5,923 nt of DNA from assembly GCA_964244115.1 (NCBI GenBank), contig CAXTHM010000116.1:1-5923 (forward strand). The letters are read 5' to 3'. The first letter of the stretch is position 1. The number at the start of each line of letters is the position of its first letter. This document shows, piece after piece, positions 1 through 5,684 of the stretch. This DNA comes from CADCWK01 sp964244115 (GTDB lineage Bacteria > Chloroflexota > Chloroflexia > Thermomicrobiales > UBA6265). The notes below the pieces were generated by a model. It had not been told where the DNA came from and ran no database searches. It worked only from the letters and a program-made list of their open reading frames with translations. The position numbers were made by a program, and so were the translations under genes.

Positions 1-1
1 G

Positions 2-856
2 GTGCAGCGGTATGGGCTCCCGGCCGTCTTCCACGCCGAGGAGGAGCCGCTCTACCGCCAGCTGACGGACGAACTCAAGGCAGCTGGCCGGCACGGTGGG
101 CTGGATTTCTCGGCGTCACGGCCCGACTGGGTCGAGGCGATCTCGGTCGGCAAGCTGCTCGCGCTGGCCGAGGCGCTCGACGTCCGGGTCCATATCCCGC
201 ACGTCACCTCGTCGATGACCGTCGACCTGATCCGCAACTCCCGCCGGCGCGGCGCCCCCGTCACCGCCGAGACCTGCACCCACTACCTCGCCTTCGACCG
301 CGACGCGCTGGCCCGGTTCGGATCGCTGGCGGTCTGCAACCCGCCGTTCAAGTCGGCCAGCGACGTCGATGCCCTCTGGGAGGGGGTGCGGGATGGCACC
401 CTCGACATCGTGACCAGCGACCACGCCCCGTTCCCGCCCGAAGAGAAGCTCGCCGGCGGGGACGACATCTGGAAGGCGCCACCGGGCATCCCGGGCGGCG
501 AGATCCTCGGGCCGTACGTGATGAGCGCGGCCGTCGAGGGTCGCCTGCCGCTGTCCCGCGCCATCGACGCGCTCGCCCGGCGACCGGCGGAGATCTTCGG
601 GCTTGGCACGACCAAGGGCGCGATCGCCCCCGGCTACGACGCCGACCTCGTCCTCTACGACCCGGCCCGGCCGACGACCGTCGACATCAGCACCTGGCAG
701 TCGAAATCCCGCGGGAGCGCCGTGGTCTGGGACGGGACGGCGCTGGCCGGGACCGTCGTCTCGACGTACTCGCGGGGCACGCTCGTCTTCCACGAGGGCC
801 GGATCCGGTCGCAGCCCGGCCACGGCCGGTTCGTGGCACCATACCGCCCTGACTGA
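2..856 (+). CDS. Cyclic amidohydrolase (allantoinase/hydantoinase/dihydroorotase-like), 5' end cut off
   Basis: The frame is open from the window edge to TGA at 854-856, giving 284 residues. Family members usually have about 450, so roughly the first third, with the HxH metal motif and the carboxylated-lysine region, lies outside the window; the first visible GTG need not be the start. Counting from base 2, metal-site motifs appear in family order: HAE at H11, the His of HVTSS at H67, ETCTHYL at E90-H94, NPP at 113-115 and SDHAP at D140-H141. H67, H94 (or its neighbours) and D140 are the expected binuclear-metal ligands and catalytic Asp. The C-terminal GYDADLVLYDP (211-221) is the usual return to the small beta domain. 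Such cytoplasmic enzymes hydrolyse cyclic amides such as allantoin, hydantoins, dihydropyrimidines or dihydroorotate. The substrate cannot be chosen from this fragment; ETC-HYL plus SDHAP leans to allantoinase or hydantoinase. The deacylase gene downstream suggests a shared catabolic operon. Confidence 0.9.
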   Translation: MQRYGLPAVFHAEEEPLYRQLTDELKAAGRHGGLDFSASRPDWVEAISVGKLLALAEALDVRVHIPHVTSSMTVDLIRNSRRRGAPVTAETCTHYLAFDRDALARFGSLAVCNPPFKSASDVDALWEGVRDGTLDIVTSDHAPFPPEEKLAGGDDIWKAPPGIPGGEILGPYVMSAAVEGRLPLSRAIDALARRPAEIFGLGTTKGAIAPGYDADLVLYDPARPTTVDISTWQSKSRGSAVVWDGTALAGTVVSTYSRGTLVFHEGRIRSQPGHGRFVAPYRPD

Positions 857-865
857 CGGCGCTGA

Positions 866-891
866 CCGTCCCTGGCTCCGGCCGGGGACGG
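866..891 (+). terminator. Strong 11-bp hairpin with UCCG tetraloop after the amidohydrolase stop
   Basis: The arms CCGTCCCTGGC (866-876) and GCCGGGGACGG (881-891) pair over 11 positions with one T-G wobble (873/884), around loop TCCG (877-880) closed by C-G. That is a UNCG-type tetraloop, a very stable RNA fold. It begins 10 nt after the stop codon. No T-run follows, so it is not a standard intrinsic terminator. It could attenuate transcription or protect the 3' end of the upstream message while the next gene is still read. Confidence 0.5.
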
Positions 892-946
892 CACCGGACC
901 GACGAGCGATCGACCCACGCTGACGGGAGCCGATCGACAGACCATG

Positions 947-952
947 AAGGGA
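947..952 (+). promoter_or_regulatory. Ribosome binding site fixing a GTG start
   Basis: AAGGGA lies 7 nt before the GTG at 960. This supports 960 as the start of the deacylase over the ATG at 944, which is in a different frame that reads Arg/Asp-rich low-complexity sequence. Confidence 0.6.
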
Positions 953-959
953 CGCACCC

Positions 960-1985
960 GTGACTACCGACCAGCAGCGCCCGACGACCACCGACGATTC
1001 GGCCGCGACGACCGTGCTCGTGGACGCCATCGACACGATCGAGCTGCCCGACGCGGGCACGATCCGGCGCGGGCACCTGCGCTTCTCCAACCCGGCGCTG
1101 GACGGCTGGGTGTGGCCCTACACCGTCATCCAGGGCGCGACGCCCGGACCGCGGCTGGCCGTGATCTCCGGCGTCCACCCGACCGAGTACCCGGCGATCG
1201 AGGCCAACGTCCGGCTGATGCGGACTATCGACCCGGCCGGGATCAGCGGGACGATCGTCTCGCTGCCGCTGGTCAACGTGCCGTCGTTCCTGACCCGGAC
1301 CCCGTTCGTCTCGCCGATCGACCAGAAGAACCCCAACCGCGCCTTCCCCGGCGACCCGGCCGGGACCTTCACCGAGATCCTGACCGACGCCATCTTCCGG
1401 GCGGTGATCGCGCCGGCCGACGCCCTCGTCGACCTCCACGGCGGCGACATGGTCGAGGATCTGGTCCCGTTCTCGATCTACTCCGTCTCCGGCGACGAGA
1501 CGGTCGACGCGGCGTCCGCCGAGCTGGGCCGGGCCTTCGGCCTGCCGTACCTCGTCGCCTCCCGCCCGCAGCCCGGCCTCGGCGGGACGACGACGCAGGC
1601 GGCCGCCAACGCCGGCGTCCCGGGCGTACTGGCCGAGGCCGGCGGTCGCGGCCTGCTGACCGAGCCGGAGACGCAGCTACTGGTCGATGGCGTCTGGCGG
1701 GTGCTGCGGCACCTGGGGATGCTGGCGGGCGGTCCGCCGGAGCCGGCGCACGTGACCGAGGTGACCGCCTTCACCTGGCTGCGCTCCCCGGCCGAGGGGC
1801 TCTGGTACCCGACGGTCGCGGCTGGCGCCACCGTCGCGGACGGCCAGGTCATCGGCCGGATCACCGACCTGTTCGGCGGCCCGCTGGCCGAGATCACGAC
1901 CCCGCACGGTGGTGTCGTCCTCTTCGTCACCAGCAGCCCGGCCATGCCGAACGATGGTCTCGTGATGGCGATCGGCGCAGAGTAG
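960..1985 (+). CDS. Succinylglutamate desuccinylase/aspartoacylase-family (M14) zinc deacylase
   Basis: This 341-residue protein belongs to the AstE/AspA branch of the M14 zinc carboxypeptidase fold, which usually removes acyl groups from N-acyl amino acids or related compounds in the cytoplasm. The zinc motif is GVHPTEYPAIEAN, with ligands H73 and E76 (HxxE), and the third ligand is H160 in VDLHGGD. NPNRAFPG (124-131) carries the substrate-carboxylate Arg seen in the family, and E226 in LAEAGGRG is the likely general base. Residues 280-340 form the beta-rich C-terminal domain (G-x-V-x-x-G-x-x-IGRITD, then a P-H-GGVV strand). No signal peptide is seen. The start is a GTG with AAGGGA 7 nt upstream. 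It follows the amidohydrolase on the same strand with a 103-nt gap, so the two may act in sequence: ring opening, then release of an acyl group from the linear product. That pathway is inference; the exact substrate is unknown. Confidence 0.88.
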   Translation: MTTDQQRPTTTDDSAATTVLVDAIDTIELPDAGTIRRGHLRFSNPALDGWVWPYTVIQGATPGPRLAVISGVHPTEYPAIEANVRLMRTIDPAGISGTIVSLPLVNVPSFLTRTPFVSPIDQKNPNRAFPGDPAGTFTEILTDAIFRAVIAPADALVDLHGGDMVEDLVPFSIYSVSGDETVDAASAELGRAFGLPYLVASRPQPGLGGTTTQAAANAGVPGVLAEAGGRGLLTEPETQLLVDGVWRVLRHLGMLAGGPPEPAHVTEVTAFTWLRSPAEGLWYPTVAAGATVADGQVIGRITDLFGGPLAEITTPHGGVVLFVTSSPAMPNDGLVMAIGAE

Positions 1986-2043
1986 GGACGTGTGCTTCCG
2001 ACGCGGCCGCGGGATGCGAGCGCCCCCGACCGGGCGCTGAAGC

Positions 2044-2079
2044 CGCCTGGCAATGCTAAGGCAGGCGCCAGACCCTGGC
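2044..2079 (+). terminator. Weak terminator-like hairpins after the deacylase
   Basis: In the 186-nt convergent gap (1986-2171) two small hairpins adjoin. CGCCTG at 2044-2049 pairs with CAGGCG at 2062-2067, and GCCAG at 2067-2071 pairs with CTGGC at 2075-2079, followed by CTTTC. They share a base, so both cannot form fully. The T-run is short. This could end transcription of the deacylase ahead of the opposing gene, but the call is weak. Confidence 0.25.
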
Positions 2080-2171
2080 CTTTCGTCGTGGTGCCGTGGG
2101 TGAGGGGACGCCTTCCGGGGGACCGGAGGTGGCAACGGGGCGGACACCCGCGCCGGGTTGTTGCGGCCCCG

Positions 2172-2756
2172 CTACTGACCGAGGCGCCCGTCGATCCGCT
2201 CTCGCAGCAGGTCGGCGTGACCCATGTGGCGGGCGTACTCGGCGATCATCTCGACCAGCACCTCGCGCAGCGACATCGCCCCGCCGCCGCTGCCATGCTG
2301 GTTGAGGGGATCGTCGCCGGTCATGTCGAGACTCGTCGCGTCGGCGACGAAGCGTGTGGCGAACTCCACCTCGGCCCGCCAGGCCGCCCAGGCCTCCGCG
2401 ACGACCCCGGGGTCAGGGACCGCACCATCGAAGTCGCCGTCAGGCTCGGTGTCGGAGCGGAACAGCCGGGATGCATCCTCTCCGGCCATCAGCACCCGGA
2501 ACGTCGCCCGCTCGACCTCGGCCAGGTGGCGCACCAGTCCCAGCAGCGACAGCGTCGAGGGCTCGACGGCCCGCCGCGCCATCGCCTCGGCGTCGAGACC
2601 GGCGCACTTGATCTCCAACGTGAGGCGCTGACGGCGCAGCGACTCGACCAGCGTCGTCCGCTCGTCGCCCAGCCGAGGCCCGTGCTCACGCGGGTCGTCG
2701 TCGGACGGCTGGCCGTCCTCGGTGAACATGTCGGCCCGCCGACTCGGTTTGCTCAT
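2172..2756 (-). CDS. DinB-like DUF664 family protein
   Basis: This 194-residue protein is of the DinB-like four-helix-bundle superfamily (DUF664 branch), whose members typically bind a divalent metal through a His triad; some relatives are thiol-dependent transferases. Candidate ligands are H77 (LVRHLAEVER) and H177 with H180 (EYARHMGHADLLRERIDG). The C-terminal SLREVLVEMIAEYARHMGHAD run is the clearest family signature. The first 35 residues are polar and probably disordered. I chose the ATG at 2756 because GAGGA sits 9 nt upstream. The frame stays open to 2831, but the extra 25 residues look unlike the family and reach into AT-richer intergenic sequence. ATG at 2729 is an alternative. The gene converges on the deacylase and is followed by no obvious strong terminator. 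The actual reaction is unknown; detoxification or thiol chemistry is only a family-level guess. Confidence 0.85.
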   Translation of the reverse strand: MSKPSRRADMFTEDGQPSDDDPREHGPRLGDERTTLVESLRRQRLTLEIKCAGLDAEAMARRAVEPSTLSLLGLVRHLAEVERATFRVLMAGEDASRLFRSDTEPDGDFDGAVPDPGVVAEAWAAWRAEVEFATRFVADATSLDMTGDDPLNQHGSGGGAMSLREVLVEMIAEYARHMGHADLLRERIDGRLGQ

Positions 2757-2868
2757 GGTCGTCGTCCTCGAAGAATCCCGCGTCGTTACGGGGCTAATAG
2801 ATGTAACGGTCTCACGCGGTTGTGGGAGCATCGCTAGTTCCCGTTCCTAGGAGTAGTCCTACTGTTGG

Positions 2869-3615
2869 CTAATACCTGCCATCCGTCCCGACTGCTGCGG
2901 CGATTACATCACCGTCACATCCTGCAATGCCTTGGTCCACGACCGCAGTTGCTGCTCCATCGCGTTCAATGGGCTGGTCCAGTTGAAAGGTAGCCCAAGA
3001 TCCGATCGGGGCATCAGCGTCATCAATCAAGCAGACGATAGCGACATCCTTGCGAACAGTCGACATGCCTCCTCCGCTTCGGCTTGCCAAGCCAATGAAG
3101 ATTTCATCAGCTTCAACTACTACATCAATGACATCGACCGTCTCGTATCCGTAGAAGGTCGGTTCGCCTGAAATGTCGATACGAACCTTAGCGGCTAAAA
3201 TGTCGACGGGATCCAAGCCAGCGTCGAACGGAACTAGAATCAACCCAACGCCGCCCGGGGGAACCTCAGATGGCATTAGCACTGATGCAGAGCCGAGGGC
3301 GACGATCGAGCCGTCGTGGGAAACTCGCGCGGAAGCGGTGGCCCTTCGGACGCGCTCGTTAATGTTGTTTCGGACTACGAGGAGAAGACCAGACCCATCT
3401 GGGGCTACTGATCGGCCCACTTCGGCCAGCGAGTCGCCATCTCCTGGAGGGAAGATGCCAATCGGAGTTGATTGAATCAACTCAGGACTAGACACAAACA
3501 GTCCGCCGGTGTCTATTGGCGCGGCCGCGGTTGCGTCTTGAGCGACCCCAGCTCGGGTCGCAACGACCGTCAAGACCAGGGCGATGATCAGACTGTTGCT
3601 AGGAAGCCAGCGCAT
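2869..3615 (-). CDS. Secreted protein of unknown function, beta-rich
   Basis: I do not recognise a specific family. The 248-residue product starts with a signal peptide: positive MRWLPSNS, a hydrophobic core at about 9-20 (LIIALVLTVVAT), and a likely cleavage after AGVAQ near residue 26. No lipobox Cys is present, so it is probably released or stays in the envelope without a lipid anchor. Residues 65-145 alternate beta-prone strands (LLLVVRNNINERVRRATASA, then GSIVALGSASVLM and VGLILVPFDAG), a pattern resembling FxLYD-type or Ig-like beta sandwiches. Residues 188-245 may hold a second similar unit with C195 and C233, which could form a disulfide. The ATG at 3615 is fixed by AGGAGGT 5 nt upstream; an in-frame ATG at 3708 would add 31 residues without a signal peptide and is rejected. 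Leu140 is a TTA codon. It is divergent from the 440-residue gene, and composition is lower in GC than the flanks. Confidence 0.75.
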   Translation of the reverse strand: MRWLPSNSLIIALVLTVVATRAGVAQDATAAAPIDTGGLFVSSPELIQSTPIGIFPPGDGDSLAEVGRSVAPDGSGLLLVVRNNINERVRRATASARVSHDGSIVALGSASVLMPSEVPPGGVGLILVPFDAGLDPVDILAAKVRIDISGEPTFYGYETVDVIDVVVEADEIFIGLASRSGGGMSTVRKDVAIVCLIDDADAPIGSWATFQLDQPIERDGAATAVVDQGIAGCDGDVIAAAVGTDGRY

Positions 3616-3620
3616 ACGTG

Positions 3621-3627
3621 ACCTCCT
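3621..3627 (-). promoter_or_regulatory. Near-perfect Shine-Dalgarno of the secreted protein
   Basis: AGGAGGT (minus strand) lies 5 nt before the ATG at 3615. It decides between this start and the longer open frame reaching 3708. Confidence 0.8.
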
Positions 3628-3637
3628 ATGGATGTCG

Positions 3638-3649
3638 GACCGGTCGACC
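3638..3649. promoter_or_regulatory. Overlapping 8-bp palindromes, possible operator
   Basis: GACCGGTC (3638-3645) and GGTCGACC (3642-3649) are both perfect palindromes sharing four bases, in the 134-bp divergent intergenic region, between the secreted gene's ribosome site and its candidate -10. The position suits a repressor site controlling one or both genes. In GC-rich DNA such palindromes also occur by chance. Confidence 0.25.
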
Positions 3650-3681
3650 CCGCGGCTCGGCGGTGAACACAGCGGATGGGC

Positions 3682-3687
3682 ATTGTA
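3682..3687 (-). promoter_or_regulatory. Candidate -10 box for the secreted protein gene
   Basis: On the minus strand this reads TACAAT, one base from TATAAT, and would give a leader of about 60 nt. No convincing TTGACA-like -35 is seen 16-18 nt upstream, so it is only a candidate. Confidence 0.3.
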
Positions 3688-3749
3688 GCGACAAGGGACG
3701 ATGATCACTGGAGTACGTCACACCGCAAGCAAGATATGGGAGGGATGCA

Positions 3750-5072
3750 ATGAGCGAGAACAATGACCTCGAACGGCTGAGGAGACTTAGAGACCGTTTG
3801 GAAGCATATCTCGGCAAAGAAGAAGGCGTGTACTCAGCTGCCGAAGTTGAACGGTTCAACATGGAGCTGACGCGAGTGTCCGATGTGATGGCCGATGTTG
3901 ACGAGTTCGCCATCTCATCATCGGCCTTTCGAGAGGCGCCTTTCCAGGCAAGAAGACAAGGACAGATTATTGGTTCGCCAAAGCCAAATATCGTGTACGC
4001 CACAGATCTTCGCGATCATCATGCAAAGCCTGCGCTGGCCGCAGTTGACCGGCTAATCGAGGGGAAACTGTCTCAAGTTCAGATCGCCACTTTGACACTA
4101 GAGCAACTGGGGGACCGCTATGTGGACGCCTGCCTTGACGTGGCATCGGCCGTCCGGCGACTGTTGAGGGCCGAGCCGGCCTGGCGTGGTTCGCGGCTGA
4201 ACTCGTATAGCTTGCGAAAGTATTTGAAGCCGGAAGATGGAATGATTTCAGAGGCGCGGTGGTGGAGCGAGTATCAGGTGCTCGTTAATCAAGCGATTCG
4301 GGATCTCCGGGCACCGGTAGTTGGGATCCTCGACGGCGGTGGAGATACGGCGGTCGGGCGCAGGCTCATTGACGACCGAGAAGCACTGGTACGGCAGATC
4401 GCGTCACCAGAGCTAGAGACGCTTCCGGCGGAGATCCTGCGTGTGGTTCGAGACGGGTCATTTGGCTCGCTTGAACCGACCTTCATGCCTCGTCAACTCA
4501 TCAGCGATGACGGTATCACTGCGGCAGTACGAACAGATAAAGACAATGAGTATTCATTTGGACTTCTCGTGGATCAGGCCCTCCGTGGGCTACACGACGA
4601 AGGGTATGTCGACGCCAACCTTTTCATCGGCGGCGGTCGAGTGCGGATCACCATGGCTGGCATCATTTGGCTGCGCGACCACGAAAGGGTGACCATGGAT
4701 GAGACGAAGCGGCAGCAACGGGTTCAAAACAACATCACGAATTACGGCAACCTTCACATGGGTGAGGGCGACATCGTCACCACCATCAACAACTTCGGGA
4801 CAGCCCGAGACCCGGAGTCTGGCATGGCTTATCTTCGGTCACTGGGGGTTCCTGAAACGTCACTCGAGACGCTCCCTGCGCTTATGGCCGATTTGAGCGA
4901 TGAGAATGACGAAGAGCGTGGCTCCCGACTCAGCAAATGGGTGAGCACTACCGTGGGCGATATGACCGTGAAGGCGGCTGACGGTCTTGCGTCGGCGATG
5001 GGTACGACTGCGGCAGGTGGCCTGATGCATCTGATCAACAATATTGACTGGTCAAACGTCAGGTCGTTCTAA
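3750..5072 (+). CDS. Unrecognised 440-residue multidomain protein, coiled coil / winged-helix-like / Asn-Gly linker / helical C-terminus
   Basis: I cannot name this protein. The start ATG at 3750 has GGGAGG 6 nt upstream. Residues 5-50 are heptad-like and charged (LERLRRLRDRLEAYLGKEEG), suggesting a coiled coil. Residues 90-190 are mostly helical with conserved-looking WW (171-172) and are of unknown type. Residues 265-310 fit a winged helix: helix FGLLVDQALRGLHDEGYV, then a Gly-rich turn and strand (GGGRVRITMAG), then a Trp-containing helix. Residues 327-350 are a short Asn/Gly-rich beta-prone stretch (NNITNYGNLHMGEGD, then TTINNFG). Residues 358-440 form a helical module (LRSLGVPETSLETLP, SKWVSTTVGDMTVKAADGL, LMHLINNI). 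An Asn/Gly beta segment before such a helical module resembles, from memory, the C-termini of some abortive-infection (AbiTii-type) and effector-associated proteins; this is inference. There is no signal peptide or membrane segment, so it is probably cytoplasmic. The leucine codons contain no TTA. It is transcribed away from the secreted-protein gene. Confidence 0.85.
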   Translation: MSENNDLERLRRLRDRLEAYLGKEEGVYSAAEVERFNMELTRVSDVMADVDEFAISSSAFREAPFQARRQGQIIGSPKPNIVYATDLRDHHAKPALAAVDRLIEGKLSQVQIATLTLEQLGDRYVDACLDVASAVRRLLRAEPAWRGSRLNSYSLRKYLKPEDGMISEARWWSEYQVLVNQAIRDLRAPVVGILDGGGDTAVGRRLIDDREALVRQIASPELETLPAEILRVVRDGSFGSLEPTFMPRQLISDDGITAAVRTDKDNEYSFGLLVDQALRGLHDEGYVDANLFIGGGRVRITMAGIIWLRDHERVTMDETKRQQRVQNNITNYGNLHMGEGDIVTTINNFGTARDPESGMAYLRSLGVPETSLETLPALMADLSDENDEERGSRLSKWVSTTVGDMTVKAADGLASAMGTTAAGGLMHLINNIDWSNVRSF

Positions 5073-5170
5073 CTAGCACAGGATCGCGTTACGTTTCGCG
5101 CTATAACAGTCAGTCTCGGGAATCGCGTCAGAAGGGCGAACGATCCCCTCCAAAGACTTGTCGCGTAATG

Positions 5171-5183
5171 ATCGCCTAGCGAT
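5171..5183. repeat. Small perfect inverted repeat between the 440-residue gene and the tRNA
   Basis: ATCGC (5171-5175) and GCGAT (5179-5183) flank CTA. It lies about 100 nt past the stop of the 440-residue gene and 39 nt beyond the tRNA 3' end. No T-run adjoins it on either strand. It could be a weak terminator or a protein-binding site. Otherwise the 149-nt stretch 5073-5221 shows nothing recognisable. Confidence 0.25.
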
Positions 5184-5221
5184 AACGAGGAGTCGCCGTC
5201 AGAAACACATTATGAGTAGGG

Positions 5222-5302
5222 TGCGGGCGGTGGGATTCGAACCCACACGGGTTGCCCCAGCGGTGTTTAAGACCGCAGCGTCTGCCGTTCCGCCACGCCC
5301 GC
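5222..5302 (-). tRNA. tRNA-Leu (anticodon UAA)
   Basis: Read on the minus strand, the 81 bases fold as a class II tRNA. The acceptor stem GCGGGCG (5302-5296) pairs with CGCCCGC just before discriminator A at 5222. The anticodon stem GCGGT/ACCGC encloses the 7-base loop CTTAAAC, with anticodon TAA. A long variable arm contains GGGGCAACCC, and the T arm GTGGG-TTCGAAT-CCCAC is canonical. CCA is not encoded; the next bases are CCC. It decodes UUA, a codon expected to be rare at this GC content. A TATGCT candidate -10 lies at 5342-5337 on the same strand, with no clear -35. The short open frames across this locus, reading VGFEPTRVAPAVF on the opposite strand, are the well-known tRNA-antisense artefact. 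Confidence 0.97.
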
Positions 5303-5340
5303 GTCGCGCCGGGGAGATGTCACCCGCCGCCGCCGAAGCA

Positions 5341-5409
5341 TACCTGACGGCTCCCGGTCGGGACGGTCCCGGATGGCCCAGCGGGTTGTCGGGCCACTAG
5401 CGTCAGGTA
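5341..5409. repeat. Long-range 9-bp inverted repeat enclosing two hairpins
   Basis: TACCTGACG (5341-5349) is the exact reverse complement of CGTCAGGTA (5401-5409). After a single bulged G, CT (5351-5352) also pairs with AG (5399-5400). Inside, CGGGA (5359-5363) pairs with TCCCG (5367-5371), and TGGCCC (5374-5379) pairs with GGGCCA (5391-5396). The whole can fold as a three-way junction in RNA or a branched cruciform in DNA. It lies just upstream of the tRNA on its strand and overlaps the tRNA's candidate -10. It may be a small structured RNA, a regulatory site or a mobile-element remnant; no flanking target duplication is seen. Confidence 0.5.
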
Positions 5410-5684
5410 ACATCATGATGATATCGATCGACCATGACTATTGAGAATCTATCGGTCCCGTAGCGATTGCAACCGGTATCTCTCGTCGAAAGACGCTTCT
5501 CACCGCAAATGATCCAGTGACACGGTGGCCCCGTACTACCTGCATGAGACCGGACGCGGTCTCCTGGCAACGCGGCCACTTGGTGACCACCGATCGACAG
5601 AGACCCTCCGGAGCATCTGCCATCGGGAGAGACTTCGTCGCCAGTGGACCCGCGGTCGCGATATTCGACAGAGGAGTCTCACCC
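5410..5684 (+). promoter_or_regulatory. Gene-free structured leader before the ferritin-like gene
   Basis: Together with the inverted repeat, this makes up most of a 382-nt gene-free gap. It holds hairpin CGTC-GAAA-GACG (5484-5495, GNRA-type loop) and GAGACCG (5546-5552) pairing with CGGTCTC (5557-5563) around a 4-base loop. GTGGCC (5525-5530) can pair with GGCCAC (5574-5579) around the second hairpin. GAGGAG at 5671-5676 is the ribosome site. TTGAGA (5441) and TTGCAA (5467) resemble -35 boxes but lack matching -10 boxes. It does not match a riboswitch consensus I can recognise. Confidence 0.35.

Larger units (their letters stand above)
2830..5221. other. Lower-GC islet between the DinB-like gene and tRNA-Leu
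   Basis: Base composition falls sharply here: sample lines of 60 bases give 26 and 32 G+C, against 51 in the deacylase. The segment holds two divergent genes with no recognised housekeeping role and ends at the 3' end of tRNA-Leu, the side where integrases usually insert DNA. No integrase, transposase or duplicated tRNA 3' end was found, so transfer is inferred from composition and position. The edges are approximate. Confidence 0.5.

Noticed and set aside
116..1439. Long minus-strand frames opposite the amidohydrolase and the gap
   Set aside because: They are antisense shadows in GC-rich DNA with biased Arg/Gly/Val composition and no recognisable motifs.
944..2059. 371-codon plus-strand frame overlapping the deacylase
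   Set aside because: Its translation is low-complexity Arg/Asp/Gly-rich, while the frame at 960 carries complete M14 motifs.
1992..2837. 281-codon plus-strand frame opposite the DinB-like gene
   Set aside because: The minus strand carries the DUF664 His motifs; this frame is its shadow.
2848..2863. Small inverted repeat TAGGA-GTAG-TCCTA downstream of the secreted-protein stop
   Set aside because: Only 5 bp with no T-run; too weak to call a terminator or element end.
2932..3475. Two short plus-strand frames opposite the secreted-protein gene
   Set aside because: The minus strand has a signal peptide and a near-perfect ribosome site; these frames have neither.
2831..5221. Search for a second copy of the tRNA-Leu 3' end as an att site
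   Set aside because: No direct repeat of the T-arm/acceptor sequence was found by eye within the low-GC block or at its left edge.
5158..5400. Open frame on the plus strand reading VGFEPTRVAPAVFKTAAS
   Set aside because: It is the familiar artefact of translating across the antisense of a tRNA-Leu gene.
5521..5590. SAM-riboswitch-like string (GGCAAC with flanking stems) in the leader
   Set aside because: Only the GGCAAC core and loose pairings fit; the other conserved parts are missing, and the downstream gene is not linked to methionine.
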